This document shows, one piece after another, positions 1 to 8,533 of a stretch of DNA of 64,000 nt. The first letter of the stretch is position 1, and the number at the start of each line of letters is the position of its first letter. Source of the stretch: Brevibacterium aurantiacum (lineage in GTDB: Bacteria > Actinomycetota > Actinomycetes > Actinomycetales > Brevibacteriaceae); NCBI RefSeq assembly GCF_900169065.1, contig NZ_FXZB01000013.1:1-64000 (forward strand), given 5' to 3'. A model generated the notes under the pieces. The model did not search any database. It saw nothing but the letters and a program-made list of their open reading frames with translations, and was not told the origin of the DNA. The position numbers and the translations under genes are program-made.

Positions 1-217
1 CACCACACCTGGGTTGATTCCTAGGAAGAGACACTGAACATGCTTCCAGAGCATGTTTAATCCTGTCTTGCCTTACTGTTTACTGGGGAAGGGGCCTATC
101 CTGTACACACATTTATGCCGCTAACCCATCACGATTGGCGGATATTACGGTGTCGTCGACGCAGTTGCTATAACGTGGATCGCATCAGCGATTTCCACCG
201 ATCCGACGGGAGACACC
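1..217. other. left-edge non-coding stretch with an inverted repeat
   Basis: No convincing coding sequence lies here. An 8-bp perfect inverted repeat (aacatgct at 37-44, agcatgtt at 50-57, 5-nt loop) could be the terminator stem of a gene off the left edge or an operator. The rest presumably holds the promoter of the M20 peptidase that starts at 218; a TATAAC hexamer at about 169-174 is a weak -10 candidate. Confidence 0.4.
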
Positions 218-1525
218 GTGTACGATTTCAGCGCCGCCGAAGCCGAGGTCACTTCTCTGTGCCAGCAGCTCATCCGCATCGACACCCAGAACTGGGGCGG
301 CAACAAGGTCAATCCTGAACGCCCTGCCGCGGATCTCATCGCCGCCTGGTTCGACGAGGTGGGCCTGGAGTCCACCATCATCGAATCGGAACCGGGACGG
401 GCCTCGCTGGTGGCAAGGATCAAGGGCACAGACCCAGATGCCGACGCTCTCGTCGTCCACGGCCACACCGATGTGGTCCCGGCGGCAGCCGAGGATTGGA
501 GCGTGGACCCCTTCGCCGGTGTCATCAAGGATGAGCTGCTCTGGGGTCGCGGGGCCGTTGACATGAAGGACATGGACGCGATGATCATCGCCGCCGTCCG
601 AGACATGCTGCGCCAGGGTCTGCGTCCCCGTCGTGATCTCATCATCGCCTTCTTCGCCGACGAGGAAGCCGGGGGCAACTACGGCGCCCGGTACATGGTC
701 CGCAATCACCCGGAGCTCTTCTCCGGTGCCACCGAAGCGATCTCCGAGGTCGGCGGCTACTCCGTCGATGTCCGAGGTCAGCGTGTCTACCTCGTCCAGA
801 CAGCTGAGAAGGGACTCGCCTGGCTCAACCTCATCGCACATGGGACGGCCGGCCACGGCTCCCAGCGCAACGACGACAATCCGGTGACGCGTCTCGCTGC
901 CGCTATTGCGCGCATCGGCGAATACCCATGGCCGCAGGAGATCCCGGTGGCCACCAGGCAGCTCCTCGAGGGCGTCGCAGAGATCACCGGAATCGAATTC
1001 CGTGCCGATACGATCGGCGAGCTCCTGGCTGAACTGGGTTCGGTCGAGAAGTTCGTCGCACCCACCCTGCAGAACACCTCGAATCCCTCATTCCTCAACG
1101 CCGGCTACAAGCACAACGTCATCCCGGGCACGGCCACCGCCTACGTCGACTGCCGCACCCTGCCGGGTCAGCACGAGGATGTGATGCTCAAGATCAAGGA
1201 GCTCGCGGGGGAGGGCATCGACATCGAGGCCAATGACGAGGGGGACGCACTGGAGGCCCCCTTCGACACCCCGCTGGTTGCTCAGATGCAGAAGAGCCTG
1301 CTCGATGACGATCCCACAGCAAAGGTTCTGCCCTACACGCTCTCAGGCGGCACCGACAACAAGTCCATGGCGGAGCTGGGAATCACCGGCTACGGGTTCG
1401 CCCCACTGCAGCTGACCGGCGATCTCGACTTTCCAGCCATGTTCCACGGCGTCGACGAGCGGGTGCCCATTTCGGCGCTCAAGTTCGGGGCGAGGGTCCT
1501 GGGCGATTTCCTGATGAAGACATAA
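218..1525 (+). CDS. M20 family metallopeptidase (dipeptidase / ArgE-DapE type)
   Basis: A 435-residue zinc peptidase of the M20 family, expected to hydrolyse a peptide or N-acyl amide bond in the cytoplasm. Visible motifs are HGHTDVVP (first metal site and catalytic Asp, about residue 88), GRGAVDMKD (bridging Asp) and DEEAGG (general-base Glu-Glu). A lid/dimerisation domain occupies the middle third. The start is GTG, placed after a GGGAGA-like ribosome site. Its 3' end overlaps the convergent YdcZ-type gene by 47 bp. The exact substrate cannot be read from sequence; dipeptidase or acetylornithine-deacetylase-like activity are both possible. Confidence 0.88.
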   Translation: MYDFSAAEAEVTSLCQQLIRIDTQNWGGNKVNPERPAADLIAAWFDEVGLESTIIESEPGRASLVARIKGTDPDADALVVHGHTDVVPAAAEDWSVDPFAGVIKDELLWGRGAVDMKDMDAMIIAAVRDMLRQGLRPRRDLIIAFFADEEAGGNYGARYMVRNHPELFSGATEAISEVGGYSVDVRGQRVYLVQTAEKGLAWLNLIAHGTAGHGSQRNDDNPVTRLAAAIARIGEYPWPQEIPVATRQLLEGVAEITGIEFRADTIGELLAELGSVEKFVAPTLQNTSNPSFLNAGYKHNVIPGTATAYVDCRTLPGQHEDVMLKIKELAGEGIDIEANDEGDALEAPFDTPLVAQMQKSLLDDDPTAKVLPYTLSGGTDNKSMAELGITGYGFAPLQLTGDLDFPAMFHGVDERVPISALKFGARVLGDFLMKT

Positions 1526-2456
1526 TCGTAATCGCGATTCCGACGAGCACCAGGGCGGCGCTGAGGACCGTCGTGGTGCTCACCAGGGATCCGGGAATCG
1601 GCAGCAGGAGATCAAGCAGCAACGCGCCGAGGAGATTCCCGAACAGCGAGAACAGGCTGAGCAGGAGGACACCGAGTTTGGCCACAGTCAGAGCGGTCAG
1701 CCCGATGAAGATGACTCCGAAGGCTCCGCCGAGCAGCATCCACCACTGAGTCGGTTCCGTCGGGAAGCCTGCCCAGGACACTCCGCTGAGCATAATGACT
1801 CCCGCAGCCACGAGAAGCGCGAGGAACCCCACCGCGAAGTTCACAGTGGTGGCCACGATGACCGACCCGGTGGCTGACTTGATCCGTCCGTTGAACGCCT
1901 GCTGCACGGAGGTCAGAGCACCGGAGACGAAGGGCAGAAGCAGAGCCCACAGGGGGACTCCGAGCGTGAGCCTCTCCGACGCGCCGTAGACCAGGGCCGC
2001 GATGACGACGATGACCCCGAAGACCCGGAGGACCGTCAGACGCTGTTTCCCGCCCGGCGGCAGGCGTGTGGAATCGACGGCAAGGCCACCGGTGACCTGA
2101 CCGGAGACAAAGGCCATCGTGAACATGGCGACGCCCATGATCGGGACAGTCGAGGCCTGGGCGATGACGACGAGGCCGCCGCTGAGACCGCCGAGGAGCA
2201 TCCACCACGGCATCGCACGGCTGCGAACCAGGCGGATCAGAGTCCGCGCACCGGTCCGAGAGCGCGAGGAGCACAGCATCGTCGTCCCCACGAGGATGAG
2301 CCCGACGATGAAGGACACGAGCGCGGCGAAGACCGAATGGCCCAGAACCGGGCCGAGGAGGCCGTTGGCGCGACCTTGGAGAGACATGGCACCGCCGGCC
2401 ACGATGGTGACGAAGCCGGCGAAGAGGACAGGAAGAAGCGCAGCGGGTGATTTCAC
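1479..2456 (-). CDS. DMT-superfamily membrane protein, YdcZ/DUF606 type
   Basis: A 325-residue integral membrane protein made of two similar halves, each with about five hydrophobic helices, as in YdcZ (DUF606) members of the drug/metabolite transporter superfamily. The first half opens with a Gly/Ala-rich helix and the SLQGRANG segment; the second half carries SVQQAFNGR, the equivalent position, which supports an internal duplication. The start is GTG. It lies 10 bp downstream of the DUF5703 gene on the same strand, so the two may be co-transcribed. The cargo is unknown. Confidence 0.8.
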   Translation of the reverse strand: MKSPAALLPVLFAGFVTIVAGGAMSLQGRANGLLGPVLGHSVFAALVSFIVGLILVGTTMLCSSRSRTGARTLIRLVRSRAMPWWMLLGGLSGGLVVIAQASTVPIMGVAMFTMAFVSGQVTGGLAVDSTRLPPGGKQRLTVLRVFGVIVVIAALVYGASERLTLGVPLWALLLPFVSGALTSVQQAFNGRIKSATGSVIVATTVNFAVGFLALLVAAGVIMLSGVSWAGFPTEPTQWWMLLGGAFGVIFIGLTALTVAKLGVLLLSLFSLFGNLLGALLLDLLLPIPGSLVSTTTVLSAALVLVGIAITIMSSSGNRPGPSPRT

Positions 2457-2466
2457 AGGAGTGGTG

Positions 2467-2670
2467 TCAGCTGCTCAACGTCAGAGGCATGATCTTGCGA
2501 CGCAGCCAGACAGTCTTGGTGCCTCCCATGGAGATCCGAGTCCGGGCGAGCTCCCACTTGCCGTATTCGGCCTCATCGTTGAGTTCCTGAAGACTGACCG
2601 AGCGGGGTGTATCTCTGGAGAACGAGACCTTGCGAAACTCATAGGTCATGGCCGGACGCTGACGTTTCAT
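2467..2670 (-). CDS. DUF5703 family small protein
   Basis: A small basic protein (67 residues from the start chosen) matching the actinobacterial DUF5703 pattern: SRDT near the start, EYGKWELARTRI in the middle and VWLRRKIM at the end. Function is unknown. I chose ATG 2670 because TACAGT sits exactly 6 nt upstream, as in a leaderless transcript; the alternative ATG at 2649 gives 60 residues, aligns better with the family's usual N-terminus, but has no visible ribosome site. It is divergent from the histidine phosphatase, with 37 bp between the starts. Confidence 0.75.
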   Translation of the reverse strand: MKRQRPAMTYEFRKVSFSRDTPRSVSLQELNDEAEYGKWELARTRISMGGTKTVWLRRKIMPLTLSS

Positions 2671-2707
2671 AGGCCCACTGTAGATGATCTGGGCTAGGGT
2701 TGATGGC
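2671..2707. promoter_or_regulatory. short divergent promoter region, both sides leaderless-type
   Basis: On the minus strand TACAGT ends 6 nt before ATG 2670 (DUF5703). On the plus strand TAGGGT (2695-2700) ends 7 nt before ATG 2708 (histidine phosphatase). Neither start has a clear ribosome site. Such spacing puts the transcription start at or next to the start codon. Inferred from hexamer position only. Confidence 0.5.
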
Positions 2708-3412
2708 ATGCCCGTCATCGTTCTCCTCAGGCACGGCGTATCCAGTGCGAACACAGCAGGGATCCTCGCCGGGCGCGCTCCCGGCGTGTCGCTGACCGAT
2801 CAGGGTATCAGCGCCCTTCGTGAGACCCTGCGGATGCTCCCGAACCAACACTTCTCCCGCCTGCTGCATTCGCCGCTTCTGCGGTGTGAGCAGACCGCAG
2901 AGATCGCGCGGGAGACGATCAGCGCCGACACCGTGGCAGCCATCGACGATCTCATCGAGCTCGACTACGGGGAGTGGACGGGACGCAGTCTCAAGGACCT
3001 CGGTGGTGAAGAACTGTGGAAGACCGTCATCGACAATGCATCCCAAGCACGTTTCCCCGGCGGAGAGTCCATCGCCGAGGCGGCTGAGCGTGCCGTCGCA
3101 CGCGTAGCGACCGTCGTCGAGGAGCTGCGTAATGAAGAGCGCGACGACGAGAAGCAGCGAGACCCAAACTCCGATGAGAAGAAGACCAGCACCAGCCGGT
3201 GGGCGATGCTCGTCTCTCATGGAGACATCATCAAGGCGCTCATCGCCGACGCGCTGGCCATGCCGCTCGACGACTTTCAGCGCATCAGCGTGGCACCGGG
3301 CTCATTCACCGTCATCGACTACTCAGGACCCCGACCCGTGCTGAGTGCAATGTCGATCACCGCCGCAGGGCTGGCCGAGGGGAACACGCCGGGCGGCGGA
3401 GGGCTGCGCTGA
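2708..3412 (+). CDS. histidine phosphatase superfamily protein (MSMEG_4193-type phosphomutase-like)
   Basis: A 234-residue protein of the phosphoglycerate-mutase/histidine-phosphatase superfamily. The RHG catalytic motif (LLRHG) is at residues 6-8, a second arginine site occurs in LLRCEQTA, a Glu-containing ELDYGEWTG segment follows, and the second catalytic His is in VSHGD near residue 174. It has an unusual charged, Glu/Asp/Lys-rich insertion around residues 143-162. The start ATG 2708 is preferred over an in-frame ATG at 2684 because the RHG strand begins at once. In actinobacteria this gene is typical of the mshC neighbourhood. The substrate is not known. Confidence 0.85.
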   Translation: MPVIVLLRHGVSSANTAGILAGRAPGVSLTDQGISALRETLRMLPNQHFSRLLHSPLLRCEQTAEIARETISADTVAAIDDLIELDYGEWTGRSLKDLGGEELWKTVIDNASQARFPGGESIAEAAERAVARVATVVEELRNEERDDEKQRDPNSDEKKTSTSRWAMLVSHGDIIKALIADALAMPLDDFQRISVAPGSFTVIDYSGPRPVLSAMSITAAGLAEGNTPGGGGLR

Positions 3413-3451
3413 AGTTCGTTCCTTGAAGCATTGAAGGTTCCTTGACTCGCT

Positions 3452-3487
3452 GAAGGGCGGTCACCGCAGCTGCTGTGACCGCCCTTC
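3452..3487. terminator. stem-loop between convergent genes
   Basis: A 13-bp perfect stem (3452-3464 with 3475-3487) and a 10-nt loop lie between the 3' ends of the histidine phosphatase and uppP. It can serve both directions; the downstream tract is CT-rich rather than a clean T run. Confidence 0.65.
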
Positions 3488-3540
3488 TCTCGGCTTGACC
3501 CCTTGGGTCGTTATCCGATGGCTCGGGTGGCGGCGGTGGC

Positions 3541-4374
3541 TCAGGTGGCGGCGAGAACGCCGGTGCCCAGCAGAACGTAGAGCACGAGACCCAGGGCCAC
3601 GCGGTACCAGACGAAGATCGCGAACGACTTCGTCTTCACGTATCCGAGGAACCAATGGATGACGAGGAGTCCGAGTCCGAAGGCGATGATGGTGGCGAGG
3701 ATCGTCGGGCCCCAGCCGATGACCATGTCCGTGCTGCCCAGCGTCTGGAAGACGGAATAGAAGCCTGAGCCCAGGACGGCCGGGATGGCGAGCAGGAACG
3801 AATAGCGGGCGGCTGCCGGGCGGTCGAAGCCCATGAAGCGTCCAGCCATGATCGTGCCGCCGGACCGCGAGACTCCGGGGATGAGGGCAAGCGCCTGGGC
3901 GAAGCCGTAGGCGATGCCCTGGCCCCAGGTCATATCCTCGAGAGTGCGTTCCTTCTTGCCCACCCAGTCGGCGAGGCCGATGATGAGACCGAAGACGATG
4001 AGCATGGTCGCGGTGATCCACAGGCTGCGCAGGGCACCTTCGATAGCGTCCTGGAAGAGCAGACCCAGGATGACGATGGGGATGGAGCCCACGATGATCA
4101 GCCAGCCGAGCCGGACCTCCGGGTCCTTGCGGTCATGCTTTCCGACCAGCGCCTTGCACCATTTGGAGATGATGGAGACGATGTCGCGCCAGAAGTAGAC
4201 GACGACAGCCGCCTCGGTGCCGATCTGGATGATGGCGGTGAAGAACGCTCCCGGGTCCTGGCCCGGCAGCATGAACTCTCCGACGATGCGCACATGTGCA
4301 GAGGATGAGATCGGGAGAAATTCCGTCAGTGCCTGAACGATGCCGAGCACAGCGGCGACCAGCCAGTCGTACAT
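3541..4374 (-). CDS. uppP: undecaprenyl-diphosphate phosphatase
   Basis: A 277-residue polytopic membrane enzyme of the BacA/UppP family, which dephosphorylates undecaprenyl pyrophosphate to regenerate the lipid carrier for peptidoglycan synthesis and often gives bacitracin resistance. The two signature blocks are present: [12 protein letters not shown] at residues 17-28, and GVSRSGGTI in the C-terminal half. About eight hydrophobic segments are visible and the length is normal for the family. ATG 4374 is preceded by an AGGAG ribosome site. It is divergent from the aldo/keto reductase gene. Confidence 0.95.
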   Translation of the reverse strand: MYDWLVAAVLGIVQALTEFLPISSSAHVRIVGEFMLPGQDPGAFFTAIIQIGTEAAVVVYFWRDIVSIISKWCKALVGKHDRKDPEVRLGWLIIVGSIPIVILGLLFQDAIEGALRSLWITATMLIVFGLIIGLADWVGKKERTLEDMTWGQGIAYGFAQALALIPGVSRSGGTIMAGRFMGFDRPAAARYSFLLAIPAVLGSGFYSVFQTLGSTDMVIGWGPTILATIIAFGLGLLVIHWFLGYVKTKSFAIFVWYRVALGLVLYVLLGTGVLAAT

Positions 4375-4443
4375 GCGTCTCCTAGAGAAAGTGGGGTGGG
4401 AACGAAACCACGGTAGTCGCCGAATCGGGTAACCTCAACAATC

Positions 4444-5346
4444 ATGAAGCAACAACGCCTCGGCAGCACCGGTCTTGAAGTCAGCGAAGTGGGTCTCGGC
4501 ACATTCGAATGGGGGCACCGGGTCGACGCCGCAGTCGCACAGCGACTCGTCGACGAGTACGTCGGTGCTGGTGGGAACCTCATTGAGCTTCCCAGTTCAG
4601 GTGTCCACGCGGCCCAGGTGCTGTCCCAGCTGAGACTTTCTGAGGAGATCGTGTTGGTTGCCCGAGTGGGCGTGTCAATGAGTGAGCCATCCCACATCGA
4701 GGTGGGTCTGGGGCGAGCTCGGATCCTTGACCAGGTGGATTCGCTGCTGCGCACGACCGCACGCTCGCACATCGATGTGCTCATCCTCGATGTCTTCGAT
4801 GCTGACGTGGACAGGGCAGAGACCGCCTCGGCGATCGACACCCTGCTGACATTGGGCAAGATCCGCTACGTCGGTGTGTCTCACCACGCCGGCTGGGAAC
4901 TGGCGGAGATGCGCGGAGCGGGCGTGCCGATCGCCTGCGCCTTGACCGAATACTCCCTGCTCAACAGGGAGGCGGAGAACGATCTGCTGCCCGCAGCCAA
5001 CTATGCAGGGGTGGGACTCATCGCCGGTGCCAGCCTGGGCAGGGGAGTGCTGAGCGACAAATATCGGCGCGGCACTCCACAGGACTCGCGTTTCGCGGTG
5101 GGTGAACTCACCGACTATGTGGGTGCCTACCTCGACGAACGTTCGACTCGGGTGCTGGCAGGAGTCCGCAAGGCTGCGGCTGCACTGGGCGTGACCACGG
5201 CGGACATCGCACTGGCATTCAACAGGTACCAGGGCATCACGTCGTCACTGGTCTCCGCCCGTACCCCCGAACAGCTGTCCCAGGTGGTCAGCAGCGAGGT
5301 CGAACTCGAACCCGAGATCGCCGAGGTGCTCGATCAGATCTCCTGA
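4444..5346 (+). CDS. aldo/keto reductase-fold protein, catalytic residues lost
   Basis: A 300-residue protein with the overall aldo/keto reductase pattern: LGSTGLEVSEVGLGT at the N-terminus, GKIRYVGVSHHAG, and a C-terminal segment like ALAFNRYQGITSSLV. The Asp-Tyr-Lys-His tetrad does not look intact. The usual FDTA...YG segment reads IELPSSGVH, the strand that normally ends TK-G reads VARVG (Arg at about 74), and the usual Leu-x-His position reads ILDV. If so, it is not a normal oxidoreductase and may be a binding or regulatory protein. Membership of the fold is clear; the loss of catalysis is inference from the motif alignment done by eye. It sits between uppP and DUF3090, its usual actinobacterial location. 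Confidence 0.8.
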   Translation: MKQQRLGSTGLEVSEVGLGTFEWGHRVDAAVAQRLVDEYVGAGGNLIELPSSGVHAAQVLSQLRLSEEIVLVARVGVSMSEPSHIEVGLGRARILDQVDSLLRTTARSHIDVLILDVFDADVDRAETASAIDTLLTLGKIRYVGVSHHAGWELAEMRGAGVPIACALTEYSLLNREAENDLLPAANYAGVGLIAGASLGRGVLSDKYRRGTPQDSRFAVGELTDYVGAYLDERSTRVLAGVRKAAAALGVTTADIALAFNRYQGITSSLVSARTPEQLSQVVSSEVELEPEIAEVLDQIS

Positions 5347-5409
5347 TCCTGCAGCCTGATTGACCAGGTTCAGGCTGACTGACCAGGTTTCAGACAGGGT
5401 CGACGAAGC

Positions 5410-5691
5410 TCAGTCGTCCTCGTCATCGTCCTCGACGGCGAAATCACCGTCGAGGTCGTTGTCGTCGTCATCCTCCTTGGCGTCTTCGACATCGTCGAAG
5501 AGCTCGAACGGAGTGACCTCGTCGTACGCGGTATAGATCGCGTCCTCATAGATTTCGAAGGCGTCGGCTAAGGCCATGTAGGCAGCTTCGACACGGGGGT
5601 CTTGGTCTCCATTGCGGTGTGCGGATGCAGCGAAGTGCTCACCCACTGCTTCGAGGAATGCGTCCAGGGCCTCACGAGGATCAGTGCTCAT
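5410..5691 (-). CDS. small acidic conserved protein (often labelled primosomal protein)
   Basis: A 93-residue protein with a helical N-terminal two-thirds (ALDAFLEAVGEHF..., AYMALADAFEIYEDAIY) and a strongly acidic tail of Asp/Glu. Actinobacterial relatives are commonly named primosomal protein, but nothing in the sequence demonstrates a primosome role, so the function should be treated as unknown. The start is probably leaderless: TACATT ends 6 nt before ATG 5691. It is divergent from the DUF3090 gene. Confidence 0.78.
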   Translation of the reverse strand: MSTDPREALDAFLEAVGEHFAASAHRNGDQDPRVEAAYMALADAFEIYEDAIYTAYDEVTPFELFDDVEDAKEDDDDNDLDGDFAVEDDDEDD

Positions 5692-5748
5692 GACTCAAAT
5701 GTATCCCAGGGAAGTCGGACATGTAAGTCTTTGAACTAGGCTGAAGGC
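5692..5748. promoter_or_regulatory. divergent leaderless-type promoters
   Basis: Minus strand: TACATT (5698-5703, read on the minus strand) ends 6 nt before ATG 5691. Plus strand: TAGGCT (5737-5742) ends 6 nt before ATG 5749. Both genes of this divergent pair therefore fit a leaderless start. Confidence 0.5.
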
Positions 5749-6312
5749 ATGGCAGCTTTGTACGACCACCCCACCCCAGAACGTTTCATCGTCGGCACGA
5801 TCGGTCTGCCCGGCGAGCGAACGTTCCTCTTGCAGGCGAAATCAGGAAGTTCACTGACGACGGTGGTGGTGGAGAAGGAACAGGTCGAGATCCTCGCCGA
5901 TCGGATCACCGAACTTCTCGACATGGTCATGGTCAAAGACCCTGCGGCGCGAGTGCCCCAATCTGCCATCGACGAACGCATCGACAACGCCGGCCTCAAC
6001 GTGCCGATCGAACCGGAGTTCCGGGTCGGCACCATGAGCCTGGGGTGGGACACCGTCGCCCACGAGCTCGTGGTCGAATGCTTCGAACTCACCGAAGCGG
6101 ACGCTCAGACGGGCACCTCGGCAGAACCCGACGACGATGAAGTGGACCGGGAGGTGCTGCGCATCGTTCTCGACGCCGCCGGCTCCCGCGAATTCGCGCG
6201 CCGAGCCGACCAGGTCGTCTCCGCCGGTCGTGGCGACTGCCCCTTCTGTTCGCTGCCGTTGGAGCCAGAAGGCCACCTGTGCCCCCGCGCCAATGGGATT
6301 GCGCGAACCTGA
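5749..6312 (+). CDS. DUF3090 family protein
   Basis: A 187-residue conserved actinobacterial protein of unknown function. Typical DUF3090 segments are visible: YDHPTPERF and GTIGLPGERTF near the start and VVVEKEQVEILADRI in the middle. The C-terminus carries CPFC...CPR, a compact set of cysteines suggesting a metal site. It overlaps no gene but is followed at once by the SCO1664-like gene (start 6318, 5 bp after its stop), and then mshC; this trio is widely conserved in actinobacteria, which hints at a link with the mshC region without proving one. Confidence 0.88.
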   Translation: MAALYDHPTPERFIVGTIGLPGERTFLLQAKSGSSLTTVVVEKEQVEILADRITELLDMVMVKDPAARVPQSAIDERIDNAGLNVPIEPEFRVGTMSLGWDTVAHELVVECFELTEADAQTGTSAEPDDDEVDREVLRIVLDAAGSREFARRADQVVSAGRGDCPFCSLPLEPEGHLCPRANGIART

Positions 6313-6317
6313 GTCCC

Positions 6318-7130
6318 ATGCACGAAGATTTCGCCAGGCAGGCTCTGGAAGAAGGCTCCTGCACCGTGATGGGGGCAATCCCACGAGCCAGCAACGACAC
6401 TCGCCTGGTGGTCGTCGACCATGCCGGCACACACCTCAAAGCCGTCTACAAACCGGCATCGGGAGAACGTCCCCTCGCCGATTTTCCGCAGCACACCCTC
6501 TCATTGCGTGAAGTGGCGTCCTACCGACTGAGCTCCCACCTCGACCTCAACGTGGTCCCGCCAACCGTCCTGCGCGAAGATCTGGGGGCAGGGATAGGCT
6601 CCCTGCAGGCCTACGTCGAGGACGCCGGCGACGATGACTCTGTGTCCCTCACCACGGTCAACGCCATCCCGGCCGATCACACCCCGATGTTCGCCCTGCG
6701 CACCGAGGACGGCACCGATCTCGTGCTGTCCCACGACACCGGGGACGAACTCCGAGCGATCGCCTTCTTCGACCTTCTGGCCAACAACGCCGACAGAAAA
6801 GCCGGCCACATCATCACCGGCAGCTACCTGCCGGGCAGCGGCCCGACCAGCATCGGCACCTACGGCATCGACAACGGTCTGACATTCCATGCCGAGGAGA
6901 AGCTGCGGACCGTACTGTGGGGATTCTCTCGCTCGTCGTTCCGGGTGGAAGAACTCGATGCTCTCGACGAGGTGGCTCGAATGCCCACGGAGCTGGTCTC
7001 CGCGCTGGAGGAGTGCCTGGACGAGGACGAAATCGAGAGCCTGCAGCGCCGCGCCGAGGCGTTGGGGGAGGCCGGAACCTTCCCCGAACCGCCCGAAGAT
7101 CGGACCGTCATCCCCTGGCCGCCGATCTAG
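6318..7130 (+). CDS. SCO1664 family protein (PI3/PI4-kinase-like fold)
   Basis: A 270-residue protein of the SCO1664 family, distantly related to phosphatidylinositol 3/4-kinase-like and HipA-like folds. Supporting segments are the VYKPASGERPL strand with a conserved Lys, LREVASYRLS, and the FDLLANNADRKAGHI block whose Asn-Asp-Arg-Lys pattern resembles a kinase catalytic loop, followed by IDNGLTFH as the metal-binding Asp region. Whether it phosphorylates anything is unknown. ATG 6318 is used because it starts where homologous proteins begin and the upstream in-frame ATG lies inside the DUF3090 gene. Confidence 0.82.
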   Translation: MHEDFARQALEEGSCTVMGAIPRASNDTRLVVVDHAGTHLKAVYKPASGERPLADFPQHTLSLREVASYRLSSHLDLNVVPPTVLREDLGAGIGSLQAYVEDAGDDDSVSLTTVNAIPADHTPMFALRTEDGTDLVLSHDTGDELRAIAFFDLLANNADRKAGHIITGSYLPGSGPTSIGTYGIDNGLTFHAEEKLRTVLWGFSRSSFRVEELDALDEVARMPTELVSALEECLDEDEIESLQRRAEALGEAGTFPEPPEDRTVIPWPPI

Positions 7131-7190
7131 GCTGAGAAACGACCGCGAGAATCGTCTGAGGCAGGAAGTGCCGTTCTGCTATGACTCGGT

Positions 7191-7196
7191 TAGGCT
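7191..7196 (+). promoter_or_regulatory. -10-like hexamer for mshC, leaderless type
   Basis: TAGGCT ends 7 nt before the GTG start of mshC at 7204, and no ribosome site is seen between them. Confidence 0.45.
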
Positions 7197-7203
7197 AGTC
7201 TCC

Positions 7204-8463
7204 GTGAAGTCATGGTCCGAACCTCAGCTACCCCGCCTCACCAGCTCCGGAAAGGTGCCGACAGTCTTCGACACCGGCACTCGGAGCCCACGCAGACTCA
7301 AAGGGCGTGACCAGGCAGCGGGTCTCTATGTATGTGGAATCACCCCGTACGACGCCACCCACCTCGGTCACGCCGCAACCTATGTCGCGTTCGACCTGCT
7401 CAACCGGGTTTGGCGCGACGCGGGGCTCGACGTCGTCTATGTGCAGAACACCACCGACGTCGATGACCCCCTGCTTGAGCGGGCCGACGCGACCGGTGTC
7501 GATTGGCGTGAACTCGCTGAATCCCAGATCGAACTCTTCCGCGAGGACATGAGCGCACTGCGTGTGCTTCCTCCGCAGAGCTACATCGGCGTCGTCGAGT
7601 CCGTCGACCAGATCGTGAAGGCGGTGGAAGACCTCGTTGATTCGCGGGCCGCCTACACCCTCGACAACGGTGACGTGTACTACCGAGTCTCTACCCCGAT
7701 CAATCCGCCCTTCGGCAGCGTCAGCCACGATGATCGGGCCACGATGGCCAAACTCTCCGCCGAACGCGGCGGGGATCCGGAGACTCCGGGCAAGGACAAT
7801 GAGATCGACCCGCTGCTGTGGAAAGCCGCACGCGAAGGCGAACCGTCCTGGGACGGCGGAAAGCTCGGGCCGGGACGCCCGGGATGGCACATCGAATGCA
7901 CCGTCATCGCCGACAAGTATGCCGGGCTTCCTGTCGACGTCCAGGGTGGCGGCAGCGACCTCGTGTTCCCACACCATGAGATGAGCGCAGCCCACGCGGC
8001 TGCGTGGAAGCAGACACCTTTGGCCCGGACCTACATGCACACCGGCATGGTCGGATACCAGGGCGAGAAGATGAGCAAATCGAAGGGCAACCTGGTGCTC
8101 GTGTCGAAGCTGCGCGAACAGGGTGTTGATCCGATGGTCATTCGCACCGTGCTGCTGTCGAACCACTACCGCAGCGACTGGAACTTCACCGAGGACCTGC
8201 TGGAAACCGCCTCGGCGCGGCTGAAGGCCTGGAGGCATGCGGCGATGTGCGAAGCCGAATGTCGGGAAGGACTGCGCGGGCACATCATCGGGCTGCTGCG
8301 TGAGTCCCTGGCAGATGACCTCGACAGCCCCCGTGCATTGGGCATTCTCGACGAATGGGCCGAGCACTACGCTGACTCACCCGCGGCCGAGACCGCGCCG
8401 GTGTGCGGAGACAGGGTCGCCGACGCCGTCGACGCCCTGCTCGGCATCAATCTGCACGCCTGA
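7204..8463 (+). CDS. mshC: L-cysteine:1D-myo-inositol 2-amino-2-deoxy-alpha-D-glucopyranoside ligase
   Basis: A 419-residue class I tRNA-synthetase-like enzyme that joins cysteine to GlcN-Ins in mycothiol biosynthesis. The HIGH-type motif is HLGH at residues 53-56 within CGITPYDATHLGH, with a zinc-ligand Cys at 44; the second signature KMSKSKG is present; W-H-I-E-C and FPHHE supply further ligands. Length is normal for MshC and the anticodon-binding region of true CysRS is shortened. The GTG start is chosen because MshC homologues start about 45 residues before CGIT, and a long in-frame extension overlaps the preceding gene. Its presence predicts mycothiol as the low-molecular-weight thiol. 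Confidence 0.93.
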   Translation: MKSWSEPQLPRLTSSGKVPTVFDTGTRSPRRLKGRDQAAGLYVCGITPYDATHLGHAATYVAFDLLNRVWRDAGLDVVYVQNTTDVDDPLLERADATGVDWRELAESQIELFREDMSALRVLPPQSYIGVVESVDQIVKAVEDLVDSRAAYTLDNGDVYYRVSTPINPPFGSVSHDDRATMAKLSAERGGDPETPGKDNEIDPLLWKAAREGEPSWDGGKLGPGRPGWHIECTVIADKYAGLPVDVQGGGSDLVFPHHEMSAAHAAAWKQTPLARTYMHTGMVGYQGEKMSKSKGNLVLVSKLREQGVDPMVIRTVLLSNHYRSDWNFTEDLLETASARLKAWRHAAMCEAECREGLRGHIIGLLRESLADDLDSPRALGILDEWAEHYADSPAAETAPVCGDRVADAVDALLGINLHA

Positions 8464-8483
8464 CCGACCCTGAGGGTCTGACC

Positions 8484-8514
8484 GACTCTGAGAGCCTGAC
8501 TGGCTCTCAGAGTC
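8484..8514. terminator. stem-loop between mshC and PAC2
   Basis: A perfect 13-bp stem (8484-8496 with 8502-8514) and 5-nt loop lie between convergent genes. The flanks contain further imperfect copies of the arm sequence (for example ggctctcgggctcgac at 8519-8534). Confidence 0.6.
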
Positions 8515-8533
8515 GACTGGCTCTCGGGCTCGA

